Shown: positions 1-11,559, counted from the first letter of the stretch. The stretch is 64,000 nucleotides of DNA from Nannochloropsis oceanica (GCA_004519485.1 CP038113.1:206501-270500); one strand, 5' to 3'. Numbers and translations: made by a program. Notes: generated by a model not told the origin, from the letters alone.

Positions 1-1172
1 TGCGTCTCCCCAAAGCTCTGCGTGTGGTAAGTCGGGATATCATAGGCAGGATGCAGAGGATGCGCCGCGCTGGTCGACCGCGAATAAGACGTGGTCAGAT
101 TCTGGTACCTTGCCAACTCGGGCTCTTCGTTCAATTTCTCCAGGATACGGGAAACCCCTTTCACTACGCCCTTCAATGGCCCGGAGACGGTGACGACCCT
201 CTCCCCGGTCACCATCCCAGCAGCTTCATCCTTTGCGGCGAGCTGGATCCTTGCGCCCGATTCTTCGTTGAGGGCTTTGATAGTCGCACCAGCCCGGCCA
301 ATGACGAGCCCGCCGGCTCCCTTGGCGATGAGGAGTTTGACGGAAGTGGTGCTGGTGCAGCTGTTGGTGGGAGCAGGAGGTAGTGGTGGTGTAGAGGAGG
401 AGGCTGAGGTTGGAGAATTTGGCCGGGAGTCTCTTTGTTGGTAATCTTGTGATGATGATGGTTCTTCTGCTGATAGCTGATGCTCCTCCTCCCTGCCATC
501 CTCCACGTCTTCCCTCCCTCCCATCCCCTCCCCCTTCCCGTCAGCTCCCACGTCTCTTGGCCCCTCCTTCTCCTCCAACTCTCCTCCGTTATCAGAAGCA
601 GCCGCCGCCGCTGCGGCTGTCCGTGCCTGGGTGCTGGAATGCAGATGCTCTATGACGAGAACAGCAGCATGGGTGCACGTCTGTGCATCACCGCTAATCA
701 AAACAATCCTATCCTGAGTCCCGGGAAAGTAATCCTGGTTCTGTGAGAGCTTTATACGGGCCCCTGTACGTTCTTGTAGGTCATTTATTGTGCTCCCACC
801 TTTCCCGATGAGACAACCGGCAAGTCCCGCGGAGACCAGAAGCTTGATCGCACTTGGGACGTCGGAAGAGGCAATGCTCCCTCCCTCCCTTACTCCGCCC
901 GAGGTGCTGCCGGAAATGTGGTGGTGGTGCTGATGGTGCTGAGTGTTGATAGCGATGGCGGAGGAGGATGAGGAAGAGGACGAGGATTGGATGGTGGTGT
1001 GAGCAGTGTTGAATGGGGGAGGTCGACTCTTCCCCCCGTGAGTGAGGCCAGCAATGGCAGAAGTGGCAGCAACGGGGGAAGTGGGACCGGGACAATTGAT
1101 ATCAGAACTGCGGATATTCTTCTGATGACCCTGAATCTTGTTATTGAGGCTGCAGTTGGGTCTGCTGTTGAG

Positions 1173-1214
<42 letters not shown>

Positions 1215-1349
1215 GTCCTCCTCCTCCCCGTCGTTGCCGTTCTCCGCTTCTTCTCCGGTCACGACCTTTTTTTCCCCGACCGCTTCGCCAATTTTCTCTG
1301 TTTGTTGTAATGGAATAAAATGAATAACTGGGCGCACGTCGAAATGCAT
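1..1349 (-). CDS. KH-domain RNA-binding protein (Nova/PCBP-like), 3' end outside the window
   Basis: One uninterrupted frame of 449 codons runs from an ATG at 1349 to the left edge and is cut there; an in-frame TAG lies a few codons upstream of the ATG. Two type I KH domains are visible. KH1 (about residues 168-240) has the loop GKGG after AGLAGCLI and continues with GARIKLSQ. KH2 (about 335-405) has GLVIGRAGATIKAL with loop GRAG and then GARIQLAA. Paired KH domains with intact GxxG loops bind short single-stranded RNA, so a role in splicing or mRNA stability is inferred. The N-terminus and linker are low complexity: a run of about 13 Ser coded by AGC near residues 46-59, Ser/His stretches, and an acidic Glu-rich linker between the KH domains. 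A third KH domain, as in Nova and PCBP, could lie beyond the edge. Further 5' exons cannot be excluded. Confidence 0.85.
1174..1212. repeat. (CTG)13 trinucleotide run, coding
   Basis: Thirteen CTG units on the plus strand. Read on the minus strand in the frame of the KH gene they encode poly-Ser (AGC), not poly-Gln. Length polymorphism is expected. Confidence 0.9.
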
Positions 1350-3026
1350 CAGACAAGCTCCCTAAATAACGAACGGTTCAAACCGACCACCCGCCCCCAA
1401 CAAGTGAACATGCCTGGCAATGACTCCGTTTCCAGTCCCGGCTCTGGGCTCATCGCGTCCGACATGGCAACACTATGCCTCTGTCTATTTAGAGCGGAGA
1501 AGAAGGGAAAAAGGGAGGGATGAAAAAGGTGGACGTGTCGGCAGTGCCGCCCCGGCGGAGGCATCATCACAAAACCATGCCTCCTCCCTCTATTTTCCCC
1601 CGACGGCCTTGACATCAAGCAGCATGTCGGCAATGCCTATGATTACATGCATGCCCGCACTGTCATCAATCTTGTTCTCCTTTGCTGCGTTTCCAAGGCC
1701 CTTGTCGGTCTTCCACAAGGAACTTACCGATGTGTGTGTGAGGTCAGTCACCGCAGAGAAACCTTGTGAAGTTGTAAAACAACTAAAACTCCCCAGTCGC
1801 TGGGCAAATGCGCCCCGAAATAGTACAGGAAACAAATTCGGCCCGGAAAGCACGAGCGACGTCCTCTTTCACTGGATAGGTGTGTAACAAAGTGAGTGGG
1901 TGGGCGTGATGTACCAAGGCGCAAACGCGGTCTCAAGTGATGCCATGAGCAAGACACACGATAGCAGACCGAGAGAGCAGGGGAAAAAAAGCGATCGAGG
2001 CCCATCCATCTCTGCCGACACCAGACACCAGATAATGCCTCACTTCACACATGTGTGTAGAGTTAAAGAGGGCAAATGTCTTAGGTAGATGATGGTGAAA
2101 ATGGGAAGCCCCCACCGACAGTGCGCTATCTGTTTATGCCGCATTCGCCGGTGGAAGTTTTTTCCAAGCCAGAGAGTGCTCTGTGATATTCTGTCGTTCT
2201 TCCCGAACCGAGCTCCTCAGGCTGAGCCTCTTCGATTCTGCCTGAATCGGTCTGCATCGATGGTCACTGAGTCCCCGAGACCCCTCCTACAACAAGTAGA
2301 ATGGTGCCATGACTGCATGTCTCGGCTCTGTAGAGTCACCAAGTACACAAGTCTGGTGAGAAACGGAAAAACTCAAGAAAATCCGATAAGTGGAAGGAAC
2401 ACAAATCCTGGTGACCAAAATTATATCATTTTCAGCCCATTCATATTTGTTTACAGCTTATTTTTTGTTTTCAATATTTTATCATGACATGGTGGCCAGG
2501 CTGAGCATGTTTTACTATCCTCCTCAGAATTTTAAGAGCACTTTCTTGAAGGGTATATTGAACGGTCAATTGCATCTTTCCCACTATCGTGCTGGTGGCG
2601 GTGATGGATCTGCTGCTGTCGCGCGTATGCAGCGGAAAAACCGGGAAAGTGTATGCACTCACAGGCAGACGCACTCCGTGCCTTTAATTTCCACCGTTTC
2701 TTAATCGCACATAAGACACACACCAGCGAGCGGAAATTGCCGTTTTTATCACGTGACGAATTATAAGGAACAGGAGAGCTACGGCGAACAAATCGCGGCT
2801 CTCTCTCTTCATTTAAACTTGTGTCACACACACGCCTAGTAGGCGCCCCAAAGCCGATTGCCCGATCCTCTGTCTGTTCCTATCTCTTTCTTCTCTTGTT
2901 TCACACGCGTTATCAGTCTTCACAATGGCCCTTCATCTACTCTATTCACCCCACCGCCGCCGTTTTTCGTCATTGCGCCACAGATGTTGACGACACACCG
3001 CCCTCAATTTTCCCCTCCTCCTGCTG
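1350..3026. other. Intergenic, about 1.7 kb, no supported gene
   Basis: This lies between the start of the KH gene and the 3' end of the bilin reductase gene, so it should hold the KH promoter and the reductase 3' UTR. Short open frames exist on both strands (for example minus 1590-1853, which lacks an ATG), but none shows a recognisable domain. The stretch 2400-2540 is AT-rich compared with its neighbours. Confidence 0.5.
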
Positions 3027-4644
3027 CTACGCATGCGGGTTACCTCCTCCCTGCCCATGCGGATTTCCTCCTGCACCTCCTCCTCCTCCCATGCCAGCCT
3101 TCTTCTTTTGTTGCTGCAACAACGCCGGGTCCGCTAGGTCGAACTGGAACGTCAGCATGTCATGCGCGAATTTGGGACCGAAGTAGCCAGTGAACAACCC
3201 GTGGGCCGGGTCATGGACTAGCTGGTACTCGTCATAAGCCCGATGCCTGGCCAAGACCTTCTCCTCGTCCTTCACCGACCCCCTCGACCTCTTGACCGTG
3301 TCCGAATACACAGCAATGTACTCATTGAACGCAGGGAATAACGTGCTCTCCACTTGGCTCGTCTCCTGCAACCGCCCAAAAAGCATATGCTCCGAGAACC
3401 ACCGTGTGTCCTCGTAATACCGGTTGCTCATCGACTCACTCAATGCCGGATACTTGGCCTTGATCGGACCCAGCTGGGAAATGAACCTCTCCTTGTACTC
3501 CTCCTCCTGGGATAAGGGCTGGAAGTCCACCACGGCCAACATCTTGTGCCCTCCGAACAACAACAAGTCGATGCCCAGTATGGGAGCGTCCGTGTCGAAG
3601 CGCGGATACCACACAGAGTTGAAAACCTGCAGGCCCTTCCCTCCGTCCATGTAGGTGAAGCGGATCTTTCTGAAGTCTTCAGTCTCCACGCAGAAGCTCG
3701 CTGTGCGAAGGGAGGGAGTGAGGGAGGGAGGGAGAAAGAGAGAAGGGTGAGGGAGTGTCGAAAATGCAGATGGAAAAGAAAGCGTGCGCTTTTTTATGCC
3801 CTCTTTATTTCCTTCCATTTCTCCTCCCTCGGCCCCTTCATCCTTTCTCATTTCTTACCCATATGCGACGCCTTTTTCGCAGCTCGTGTGTAAGAGACAG
3901 ACTCAGGCACCGGCAGCTCGCGGACAAAGCCACCATGGACCTCGAGATGTCGCATCTGCGCCTCCAAGAAAGGCATGTACAACAATGTCTCAGCACCATC
4001 GCCGTTGATAGAGCGAGACCAAGGCAATGATTGGAAAAAGGATGCCGGTAGCAAGGCTTCTTGAGGAACAACGGGGGCGACCACGGGGGGTTGAGCGGCG
4101 GAAGGGGTGTTAGGAGGGTTGCTCGTAGGAGTAGTGCTGGTGCTGGTGCTGGTGCTCACCTTGGGCTCACGGGCTTGCACCTGAGTGTTCATGTGCATGT
4201 GGGGAGAAGAAGGGAAGTGTCAGGCATTCCACTCTGTTGGTCTCCATTTGAATAAGTGAGTGAAAGGATCTGACGGGAGAGGGTGACAGGCGGTAATGGA
4301 GCAGAGTGGGTATCCAGAAAGCCGGAGGGAGCGAGGCAAGGGAAGGAGGGAAGGGACGCTGCTCAATGAGTGTGAGTAACCTTGTCTCCTCCCTTTCCCT
4401 CGTTCCCAAGACGTGAACCAGAAGGGCATTCGCAAAACCGACGTACCGTTGATCCACGAATTAGCCGCGAGGTGGGCGCTGCGCCAGCGACTCTTGATCT
4501 CCGGCTTGATGAAGCCTTGGTGTGGGCAGGCACCATGAAAGAGTCGATGACAACCGCATAGAGGCATAGTAGCAGAGCTAGCACCGGGCACCGGTGGTGA
4601 CGGAGGATACTGCCGCTGGTGGTGGAGGGTCTGGTCCAAGCCAT
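3027..4644 (-). CDS. Ferredoxin-dependent bilin reductase, PebB-like, plastid-targeted
   Basis: Three exons in consistent phase: 4644-4447, 4180-3859 and 3700-3027, giving 397 residues. The family uses ferredoxin to reduce biliverdin-type tetrapyrroles in the plastid. The reductase domain (about 130-375) shows KIRFTYMDGG, LQVFNSVWYP, APILGIDLL, LAVVDFQPL, HMLFGRLQ, LFPAFNEY and DPAHGLFTGYFG. These resemble phycoerythrobilin:ferredoxin oxidoreductase (PebB) more than PcyA or HY2, but subfamily and product need a tree. The first exon carries a signal peptide (a hydrophobic stretch with LALLLCLYAVV) ending IDS-FMVP, the Phe-containing cleavage motif of stramenopile plastid proteins, followed by an Arg/Ser-rich transit region. 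The second exon adds a Thr/Ser/Pro-rich linker before the domain. The tail is Gly-rich. The start at 4644 is chosen because it begins the leader. Introns use GTACGT and GTAAGA donors with CAG acceptors. Confidence 0.85.
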
Positions 4645-5719
4645 AATTGCTTGTGTGAAGTCGTGCGGAGGGTTGTTGGACCTTTCTGAAGTTTTTGCCA
4701 GACAGAGGGTATGAGCTGATCGGCAGGCGGGCGAGGTAGACGTGTGGTGTGTGTTTGTATTGTTACAGACTGCAGGACATGGCTTGGTGGTTGGATGTCG
4801 GGCTGTCGCGACCCAGATGAAAGGGAACAAGGACGGCTAGCTGCTACAAGCGAGCTCTTTGCGCCACCTGTTTTGTTTGGTGGAGAGAGGTCAACGACGG
4901 GTGCGTGAGAAGAGTCCAGGGCGTTTGGTGATACAGTAGACGAGATCAATCAGAGTGACCATACAGCCTGAAGAGCGGCAGCCCTGCCGGTACTCTTTAC
5001 CGGCTGCACATCGCCTCTGACTCTGGGACGCCCTGGGTCTCCTCGATTGGATTCCAGGGGCAACGGAGGCTTAAAGCATCAATTCCATTTATTTGCCTTC
5101 AACTCGACTGGATATGCTTCAGCTTGCCGACAGTTTTGGTCTGCAGTCTGTTTTGGTCTCTACGAGTGTCCGACAGCGCAAAGTAGTCGAAAGAGCCACA
5201 GTTTTTAATTGTCACATGAACCGAAGCGTCAAAGAAAATCCCCTCAGGAAACACGACAGGCCGGAGATTCTCTCTGACGTGGTGCCAACGCCTGCTGGCC
5301 CCTTTGGTTGATGATTGGCGTGTCGTTCTGCCGAAGGCGAGCTGCTGTTGCCAGCGACGGCATTAACAAAGGAGAGTATTCCAGAACAACCATCATGTGG
5401 GCATGAAGAGGGCGCATAATTCTCACATAACATAAAGCGAAATACAAGCAGGGGGAGGTTGGTAGCCCTGGCCCCGCATCCATCTCGCGAAAGAATCAAC
5501 ACACAATGAAAGTTTAAAGAAGAGAGTTGCTTTCGTCATCTTTCAACAATTAATTTTCGTGCTGTGATTTTACTTTCCCTCGCACCATGCAAAAGCATAC
5601 CAACTGTACTATCCTGTCTCTGTCAGTGTCGATGAAATGCTGCCTTCGTTCTCTTCAACTAAAACCGAAAACATCGCCCCCCTCTGTACCCTCCCTCCTT
5701 TTCCTTTTCACTCCTTCCC
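4645..5719. other. Intergenic, about 1.1 kb, nothing recognised
   Basis: Upstream region of the bilin reductase and downstream region of the SEC14-like gene. Only short unsupported open frames were seen. Confidence 0.5.
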
Positions 5720-7670
5720 TCATGTGCTAACAGCCCGGGCGACGTCAGCCGCCGCATTGTTTTTCATCACAAGGGTTCGCAACCCCACCTCCTCCTCAGC
5801 CTCCCCCAATTTAAACGGGCATTTCCCCCCATATTCAGATGGAAGGACATCAAGCGAGATAAATTTCTCTAACTGGTCGACGGAGGAACAGATTTGGAAT
5901 TGATCTCGAAGGGAGGCCGGCATGACGGTGGAGAGAAGCTTGAAGATGGGCCCGAAGAAACTGAAAAAGAAGGAGGAAGGGAGGGAGGAAAGGTGAGTAC
6001 GGGCTCACCTCCACGAGAAGCAGCGAATACGAGTGTGAAGCACAGACAAAGAAAGACATTGGGCAGGACATAAAGGAAGACGGAAGATTAGTGGACGAGA
6101 AATATCGCATACCGAGGAGCGTTAATGACGAGGATTCGGAGGACTCGTTCGGGGTAGTGGCTGTTGAGCGTCTGTGTGTAGGTTATGCGGTGTATCTGAA
6201 AGATTGGATGTATCTACTCTATTCCCCACCGTCGTGTCTTCCCACACCCTGCGCTCTCTTTTCCCCCTCTGCCCTGCGCGATACGGACCTCAGAAGCCGC
6301 CCGAATGAGTGACATACAATCCGGGGAGCCTAGGCGCAGCAAGGACAGTCCCTTGGCGTCCATCAACGTGACGATCTGTGCGTGAGAGGGCGGGCCAGTG
6401 CATCAAACGAAGGTGTCTGAGGAAGGTATTGGGTAAGTGCCGAGACGAGCGTGTGCAGATTGTGATACACTTATGCCCCCGAAGCGGGGTAAGCGCGAAA
6501 CCGCGAAAGCGAGTGAAAACACAGCACAGGGCCTTCCCTCCGTACGAACCGTTTTGTCATCCCCCGGCGTGAGCTCCTCCCAGATATACTCTTGAGTTAG
6601 AGCCATCTGCATGACCATGTCCTTCGGCGTCAAGTTCGCGGATTTCATGAGCTTCACGTCCATCAGACCTAGGGGAGAAGCGAGGGAAGGAGGGAGGAAG
6701 GGAGGGACGAGGGGATACGAGCTTGTGCATACGTCATGGACATAACCATGTCCTTGAGCATTCATGGAGATATTCATGAGCTTCACGCCCATCAATCTCA
6801 CCAATTTGTGAAGGGAGGCCCACCCAACGCTTCCGGCTTTTCCTTTCTCCCTCCCTCTCTCCTTCCATCCCTCGTTCAAACCTGGTATCTCTACTGAAAT
6901 GCAGTTACCCTGCAAGTCCCTCCCATGCAAATAAGCGGGATAGACACGCTTCAATGTGTCAAAGTTGGGGTGCGGTCGTTCGAGAATGTGATCTGAAGGG
7001 GAAGAAGAAGAAGAAAGGAGGACATACCGTGTGAGAGCTCCAAAAGGGGATGGATGGATGGATGGATGGATGGATGGATAGATAGAGAGAGGAGGGAAGA
7101 AGAGAATACACGTCACGCCCTACAAGATTCTGGGCAATAGGCTGCACGGCTTTTCTTGGCAATGGTACTGACGCTTGTCCCGGGAATGACCAAAAACCAC
7201 CACGCTTGACCAATCGTTTCCCCTTAAAAGAGGAGCCAGCAATCTCTTTCCTCCTCCAAGTCTCCGTCCTACCCAAGCATATCGAGAAACTTCTGAAAAG
7301 ACCTGCCTTCCAATGGATCCAAAAATTCAACATTTACGCACTCACCAATATCATTCTCTTCGCGCCACTGCTTGGACGCTTGCCACTTCTTGCCCGCCTT
7401 CTCCACGTTGCCCTTGCACGACGCAAGAAATGTCGCCGGAATCTCGTCTACATTCGGTAAGGGAGTGCTAGAGCCTTTGCGTTTGAATTGAAGGGAAGTA
7501 GAAAGCCTCCGTAGCAACGCCCCCGGGGTCCCTGGCTCTCCCTCTGTTCCCACAGCACTTGACAGACGACTCATGAGGCTAGGACGCCTGGTCACACTCC
7601 CAGTCTCAGTGCCTTCCCCCTCCTGGCTCAAGTCCAATCCCAGAACGGCTTCGGGACTGCTGACGCTCAT
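5720..7670 (-). CDS. SEC14-like CRAL-TRIO lipid-transfer protein
   Basis: Six exons join in frame: 7670-7346, 6992-6882, 6668-6550, 6375-6289, 6195-6113 and 5960-5720 (321 residues). Donors are GTGAGT, GTTTGA, GTTCGT, GTCCGT and GTATGC. SEC14 proteins bind phosphatidylinositol, phosphatidylcholine or other lipids and present or exchange them between membranes. The CRAL-TRIO N-terminal helices (about 73-108) show ATFLASCKGNVEKA and QWREEND. The lipid-binding domain follows with YPAYLHGRDLQGN, LMDVKLMK, TIVTLMDAKGLSL, HYPERVLRILVINAPR, FFGPIFKLLSTVMP and LPSEYGGKC, matching the family order including the YPE and INAP signatures. Residues 1-70 are Ser/Gly-rich without motif. Intron 2 contains a decayed copy of exon 3 (6741-6795). 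The ligand cannot be read from sequence. Confidence 0.9.
6741..6795 (-). pseudogene. Relic duplicate of SEC14 exon 3 inside intron 2
   Basis: This intronic stretch matches exon 3 (6610-6665). A 22-base block at 6773-6794 differs from 6644-6665 at one position, and a 15-base block at 6741-6755 differs from 6610-6624 at one position. The segment between the blocks is two bases shorter than in the exon, so the frame is not kept, and no usable acceptor with the right phase was seen. Confidence 0.7.
7049..7084. repeat. (GGAT)n microsatellite in SEC14 intron 1
   Basis: About nine GGAT units, ending in GATA variants, lie in the first intron of the SEC14-like gene. Confidence 0.85.
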
Positions 7671-8192
7671 TTTGATTTGGTAGGTAGTGGTGGCTTCCTT
7701 GGGTGGCCTGCTCTCCTAGCGGCAAGTAATTCTATGAAGATGAGAGGAGGAGGTGGGCCGACAAAAGCCTGTGCATTTATATGTAGTGCATGAAGGGTTA
7801 TTGAATGACGACATTCTGCTGTAAATGAATCGATGCCTTGTACTGGCATTTGGCATCTTTGCATGAGCTTGTAGGCAAAGGGGCGCGGGAGAAAGAGGCC
7901 GTTATGATGGTTTAAGCGACGCATTTCTCACAGCCACCTCCCGACTCCTGCAGCTAAGCCCAAGGCATCTCTCTATTCTATACTTAAAACAACACAAGCC
8001 ACAGGACATTCATCGGTATGAGAATAAGAAATGTATGAATCTCGTACTGATGGCTACGCCAGTTGCTTTCGGTGTGGGTGCCACGGGCCTGCTGCATTAC
8101 CTGGCTAGATACTCATCTACGTCCCAGCGCCAATAGACACCTCATTTCTTGCCGAAAAACATACACACCCAAACATAACGTAGGAATCATCC
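7671..8192. other. Divergent intergenic region (SEC14-like / RRM protein)
   Basis: 522 bases between two start codons that face away from each other; it should hold both promoters. No motif could be assigned. Confidence 0.5.
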
Positions 8193-9503
8193 ATGATGAT
8201 GCTTGCAGGCTGTCGGAGCGCAGGTAGCGGCAGCAGCTGCCGTTTGTTGGCGCGTGCCGGGGCTCAAGCTGGCGCCACCTCCCCCTCGTCCCCTCATCAT
8301 CTTCACCCCAGCAGCACCACAACCAATACTGCGATAGCCTCTGCACTTGGTAGCCGTCGGCACATTTCGGACAAACTTTTCATTCGAAGTACGTTGTGAA
8401 GTGTTGAAAATGCTCTTGATTTAGTGGACGTGCAGAATTATGAGGTGAGCGCACGTGACTCATACTTCCCCCGCCCTCCCCCCTTTTTGACCATACGCCC
8501 ACAGTTGTCCCTGAATCCACCACCACCGACTCTCTCCACGACTTCTTCCGTTCCTATGGGCCTATCCGCGACGGTACGTACACTCTCATTCCTTCTTTGT
8601 TTCGTGAGTCAAATTGACTCATCCTTCTTTCCTCCTTTCCCTGTCAAACCACCTTGGAACAGTGAGGATTGTGACCCCACCACGAGAAGACCGCCCGCCT
8701 TATGCTTTCGTTGAGTTCGAAAACGTCAAGTCTGCCTTGGCGGCGATGGAGGAAATGGAATTTAGGGTACGGCTTGTTCAGTTTGTATATCTGTGTGTAT
8801 TTCTATGTTATGTATGCGTGTATCTGTGGGCGTGCATGTATGTACGCGTCTTTGGTGAGGTACAATGCAAGCGGGAGAGTCACCGCCAAGAAACTAACCA
8901 ATTTTCAATCTCCACCTCTCAACACCACGTAAACGACCACCCGCACAGCGTTTCGCGGGCCGTCTTATTTTCCCCATTTTCCACGCCGAGAAGAGTAGCA
9001 ACAACAGCAGCGGAGGTGTTCGTGGTGGTTGGGGCAGCAAGGACGGAGATCGACGTGGCCGCGACAGGAGGAACCAAGGAAAGGACTACTATTACAACAG
9101 GGACAGTAGAGGAGGAAAGGGTGGAGTGGAAGGGTATCAGAACTCGACGTCGCTCAACAGCAGTAACAGTACGGATCGAAAAGGTCATCAGCAGCCGCAA
9201 TATCAACACCAGCACCAACACCAGCATCAAAATGAACAACGAAGACAGAACCAGAGACAGCCGGCAGTTGCTGAGAGTGGGGAAAGATGGGCTCAGAGCA
9301 CTGCTGCTGTTGCTGCTTCGTCGGCAGAGACGCCAGCGGTGGCGGAAGATCTAGAAGGAACATTTACTTCTGGCAAAAGCGGGACCGATACCCAAGGGCA
9401 GCCAACAGGGAAGAATAGTGGGAAGAAAAGGGGTTGGTACCGGAAGAAGAAGCGGCAAGCAGAGGGAGGGGGAGGAGGAGGCGGAGGGGGAGGGGGGGAG
9501 TGA
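8193..9503 (+). CDS. RRM-domain RNA-binding protein with presequence-like N-terminus
   Basis: Four exons in phase: 8193-8388, 8505-8573, 8663-8766 and 8949-9503 (307 residues). The RRM is split over exons 1-4. It has the RNP2-like strand KLFIRIVPE, then LHDFFRSYGPIRDVRIV, the RNP1-like PYAFVEFENV, then SALAAMEEMEFR, and so covers about residues 60-140. The first 58 residues are rich in Ala, Arg, Ser and Gly, lack acidic residues and end RRHIS, like a mitochondrial presequence; this targeting is inferred. The tail is disordered: a Gly/Arg/Asp-rich stretch (RGGW, DRRGRDRR, NRDSRGG), a Gln-His repeat (HQHQHQHQ), then basic KKRGWYRKKKR and a run of Gly before the stop. Such RGG-like tails often add RNA affinity. 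The RNA target is unknown. Confidence 0.82.
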
Positions 9504-10100
9504 TGACAAAGGAAAAACGATCAAAGCCAACCACTGAATGTCCTTGCTGTAGAATGCACGTTTTATTTGGCCAACTTTGTTCAACCGCGAAGTCTTGGTC
9601 TTGGTCTTGGGCTTTTTTTAGGGTTAAGGTTTGAGGAAGGAGGAGGATTGTGATGGGCCGCCGCTATCACAAATGCGCGCAAAAAGCGAAGACCGGTGGT
9701 TCTAGTGACAAGAAGGGCCTGCACGCCCTCCTGTGCGTCTTGGTTCCGGGGCACGCACTAGATAAGATACATGTGCTTGTGTACCTGTGTTTGTTATTAT
9801 TCTCCTTTGAAGGGTGTTGACGTGGGATTGGAAGGTGGGAGGGGAGGGCTGGTTTTGTGAACGAACGGCCGTCGTTCGTTACCTTGCCTCCCCGCCCTCC
9901 ATCCTCCTTCCATTGCCTCCCTCCATGCAAGCTGAGGCCACCACACCCTTCATATACTTCTACCAAACCATGCTAAATGTGCCTTGACTTTGCCGAATTG
10001 CCCCCTTATCCCTCCTTGTTCACCACCTATGTCACAGGAAGCGAGCAGCGCGGAAGTAGGACGTCCTTTCTTCGTCACTTCTCCCCGACTCACAGTAAAG
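9504..10100. other. Intergenic between RRM gene and S18 gene
   Basis: About 600 bases holding the RRM gene's 3' UTR and the S18 promoter. A pyrimidine-rich stretch directly precedes the S18 ATG, a common trait of ribosomal protein leaders. Nothing else was recognised. Confidence 0.5.
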
Positions 10101-10968
10101 ATGGTACGTTTAGGAGTCTGTCGGCTAAAAGTGTGATGCAACGAGAGAGATGTTATTAGCTGTGGAGAAAAATGCGGGGGAGGATTCATGTGGATGGTCA
10201 CAGGAGGGGATGCGGCGTGTCGTGGATGATGGTGCTGGGGCTGCGGCCGCGCATGGATGAGTGTGCATGTGTGCATGGTATGATAATAAGGGTTAGGATG
10301 CGTGTAGGCTGAGATTTCCACTTCTCTGCACTTATTGGGAAAAGCAAGAGCATGTATATTGTGTGGGTATGGGGAGGCCGAAGAAGCTCCTGCGCCATAC
10401 GGACTTCAGCTCAGCGGCCCTGTCTCATGTCTTCCAACCCCCCATTGAAGGTCACACCATCTCACACACCATCCCTTCTTCCTTTTACTTCTCATTTCCT
10501 TGGCATGAACAGTCTCTGATAATCACCCCCGAGTTTCAGCATATCTTGCGTATCCTCAACACCAATGTGGACGGGACCCGCTCGGTACAGTATGCCCTAA
10601 CCTCCATCAAGGGTGTGGGCCGACGGTTCGCCAACGTGGTATGCAAGAAGGCGGAAATCGACTTGAACCAGCGAGCGGGGGAATTGACACAGGAGAAGTT
10701 GGAGGAGGTCATTGCCATCGTCAGCAACCCTAAAGCATTCAAGATTCCCGACTGGTTCCTGAACAGGCAACGTGACTGGAAGACGAACAAGCCTTCCCAG
10801 GCGACATCCAACGTGGTCGACACCAAGCTCCGCGAGGACTTGGAGCGCCTTAAGAAGATCCGCTCCCACCGTGGTATTCGCCACTACTGGGGCGTGCGCG
10901 TGCGTGGGCAACACACCAAGACCACGGGTCGCCGCGGCAAGACCGTCGGCCCCGCGGGGAAGAAGTAA
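10101..10968 (+). CDS. RPS18: 40S ribosomal protein S18 (uS13)
   Basis: The first coding exon is only the ATG (10101-10103), followed at once by the donor GTACGT. Exon 2 is 10513-10968. Together they give 152 residues, the usual eukaryotic S18 length, starting [19 protein letters not shown]. The family pattern is continuous: [64 protein letters not shown] and [20 protein letters not shown]18 sits in the head of the small cytosolic subunit, near the P-site tRNA and the bridge to the large subunit. The split start is forced by homology, because exon 2 alone would lack a correctly placed Met: its frame begins SLII after a clean CAG acceptor at 10511. Expression should be high and constitutive. 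Confidence 0.95.
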
Positions 10969-11559
10969 GGAATGGATTCACAGGAGAGAAGATAGTAGAT
11001 ACAGCAAGCGTTGCAATTGCGACGGGCGCATGGTCCCGGTAGTTGTGGCGTATGGTTGTGAGGGAGGAGGGGTTCTCATGCATGGCTTGTGGTGGAGGGG
11101 AGGGTGGGGGGTGGGGTGAGAGAGGCTTTGGCAAGGGCCCAAGAAATGACGGGAACAGAATAAGCAAGGTACTTCAAGGTACTTACAGCCGACCGGCCAC
11201 TTGACGGGATCGTGCGATTTATTTATCACCAATTTTGTCCAGCTGAGCCTATGCTTTACTTGTTGCTTTGGCTTTGGCTAGGGGTGGGGAGGTTGCTCGC
11301 TGCCCGTTCTCATGTTGATGTCAAAACTTGTATTTTGTTGTGTTTTTATTGGCACACCACACATACGCCCCACACGGGCGTATTGATAAGGCATGCCTTT
11401 CTCGTATACTCCCTCCTTTGGCCACAGTATTCGCCCCACTGGGGCATGCGCAGAGAACTACGTCCGACCTCCGCTTGATGCAGGACACGACTGCAGCAGC
11501 ACGTGCAACAGGACCACTATAGTGTAACACCAAGCCGCCTCGGCCTTGAAATTAACATT
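10969..11559. other. Intergenic between S18 and START-like gene
   Basis: About 590 bases on the same strand. A G-rich stretch near 11040-11120 lies in the likely S18 3' flank. No other feature was seen. Confidence 0.45.

Noticed and set aside
1590-1853. Minus-strand open frame ending DMLLDVKAVGGK
   Set aside because: No ATG at its 5' end, no recognisable domain, and GTAAGT inside it makes its borders unclear. It may be a leader exon of the KH gene but nothing supports this.
6403-6560. Possible extra SEC14 exon between exons 3 and 4
   Set aside because: Joining exon 3 directly to exon 4 keeps phase and gives the expected DDKT-IVTLMD family sequence.
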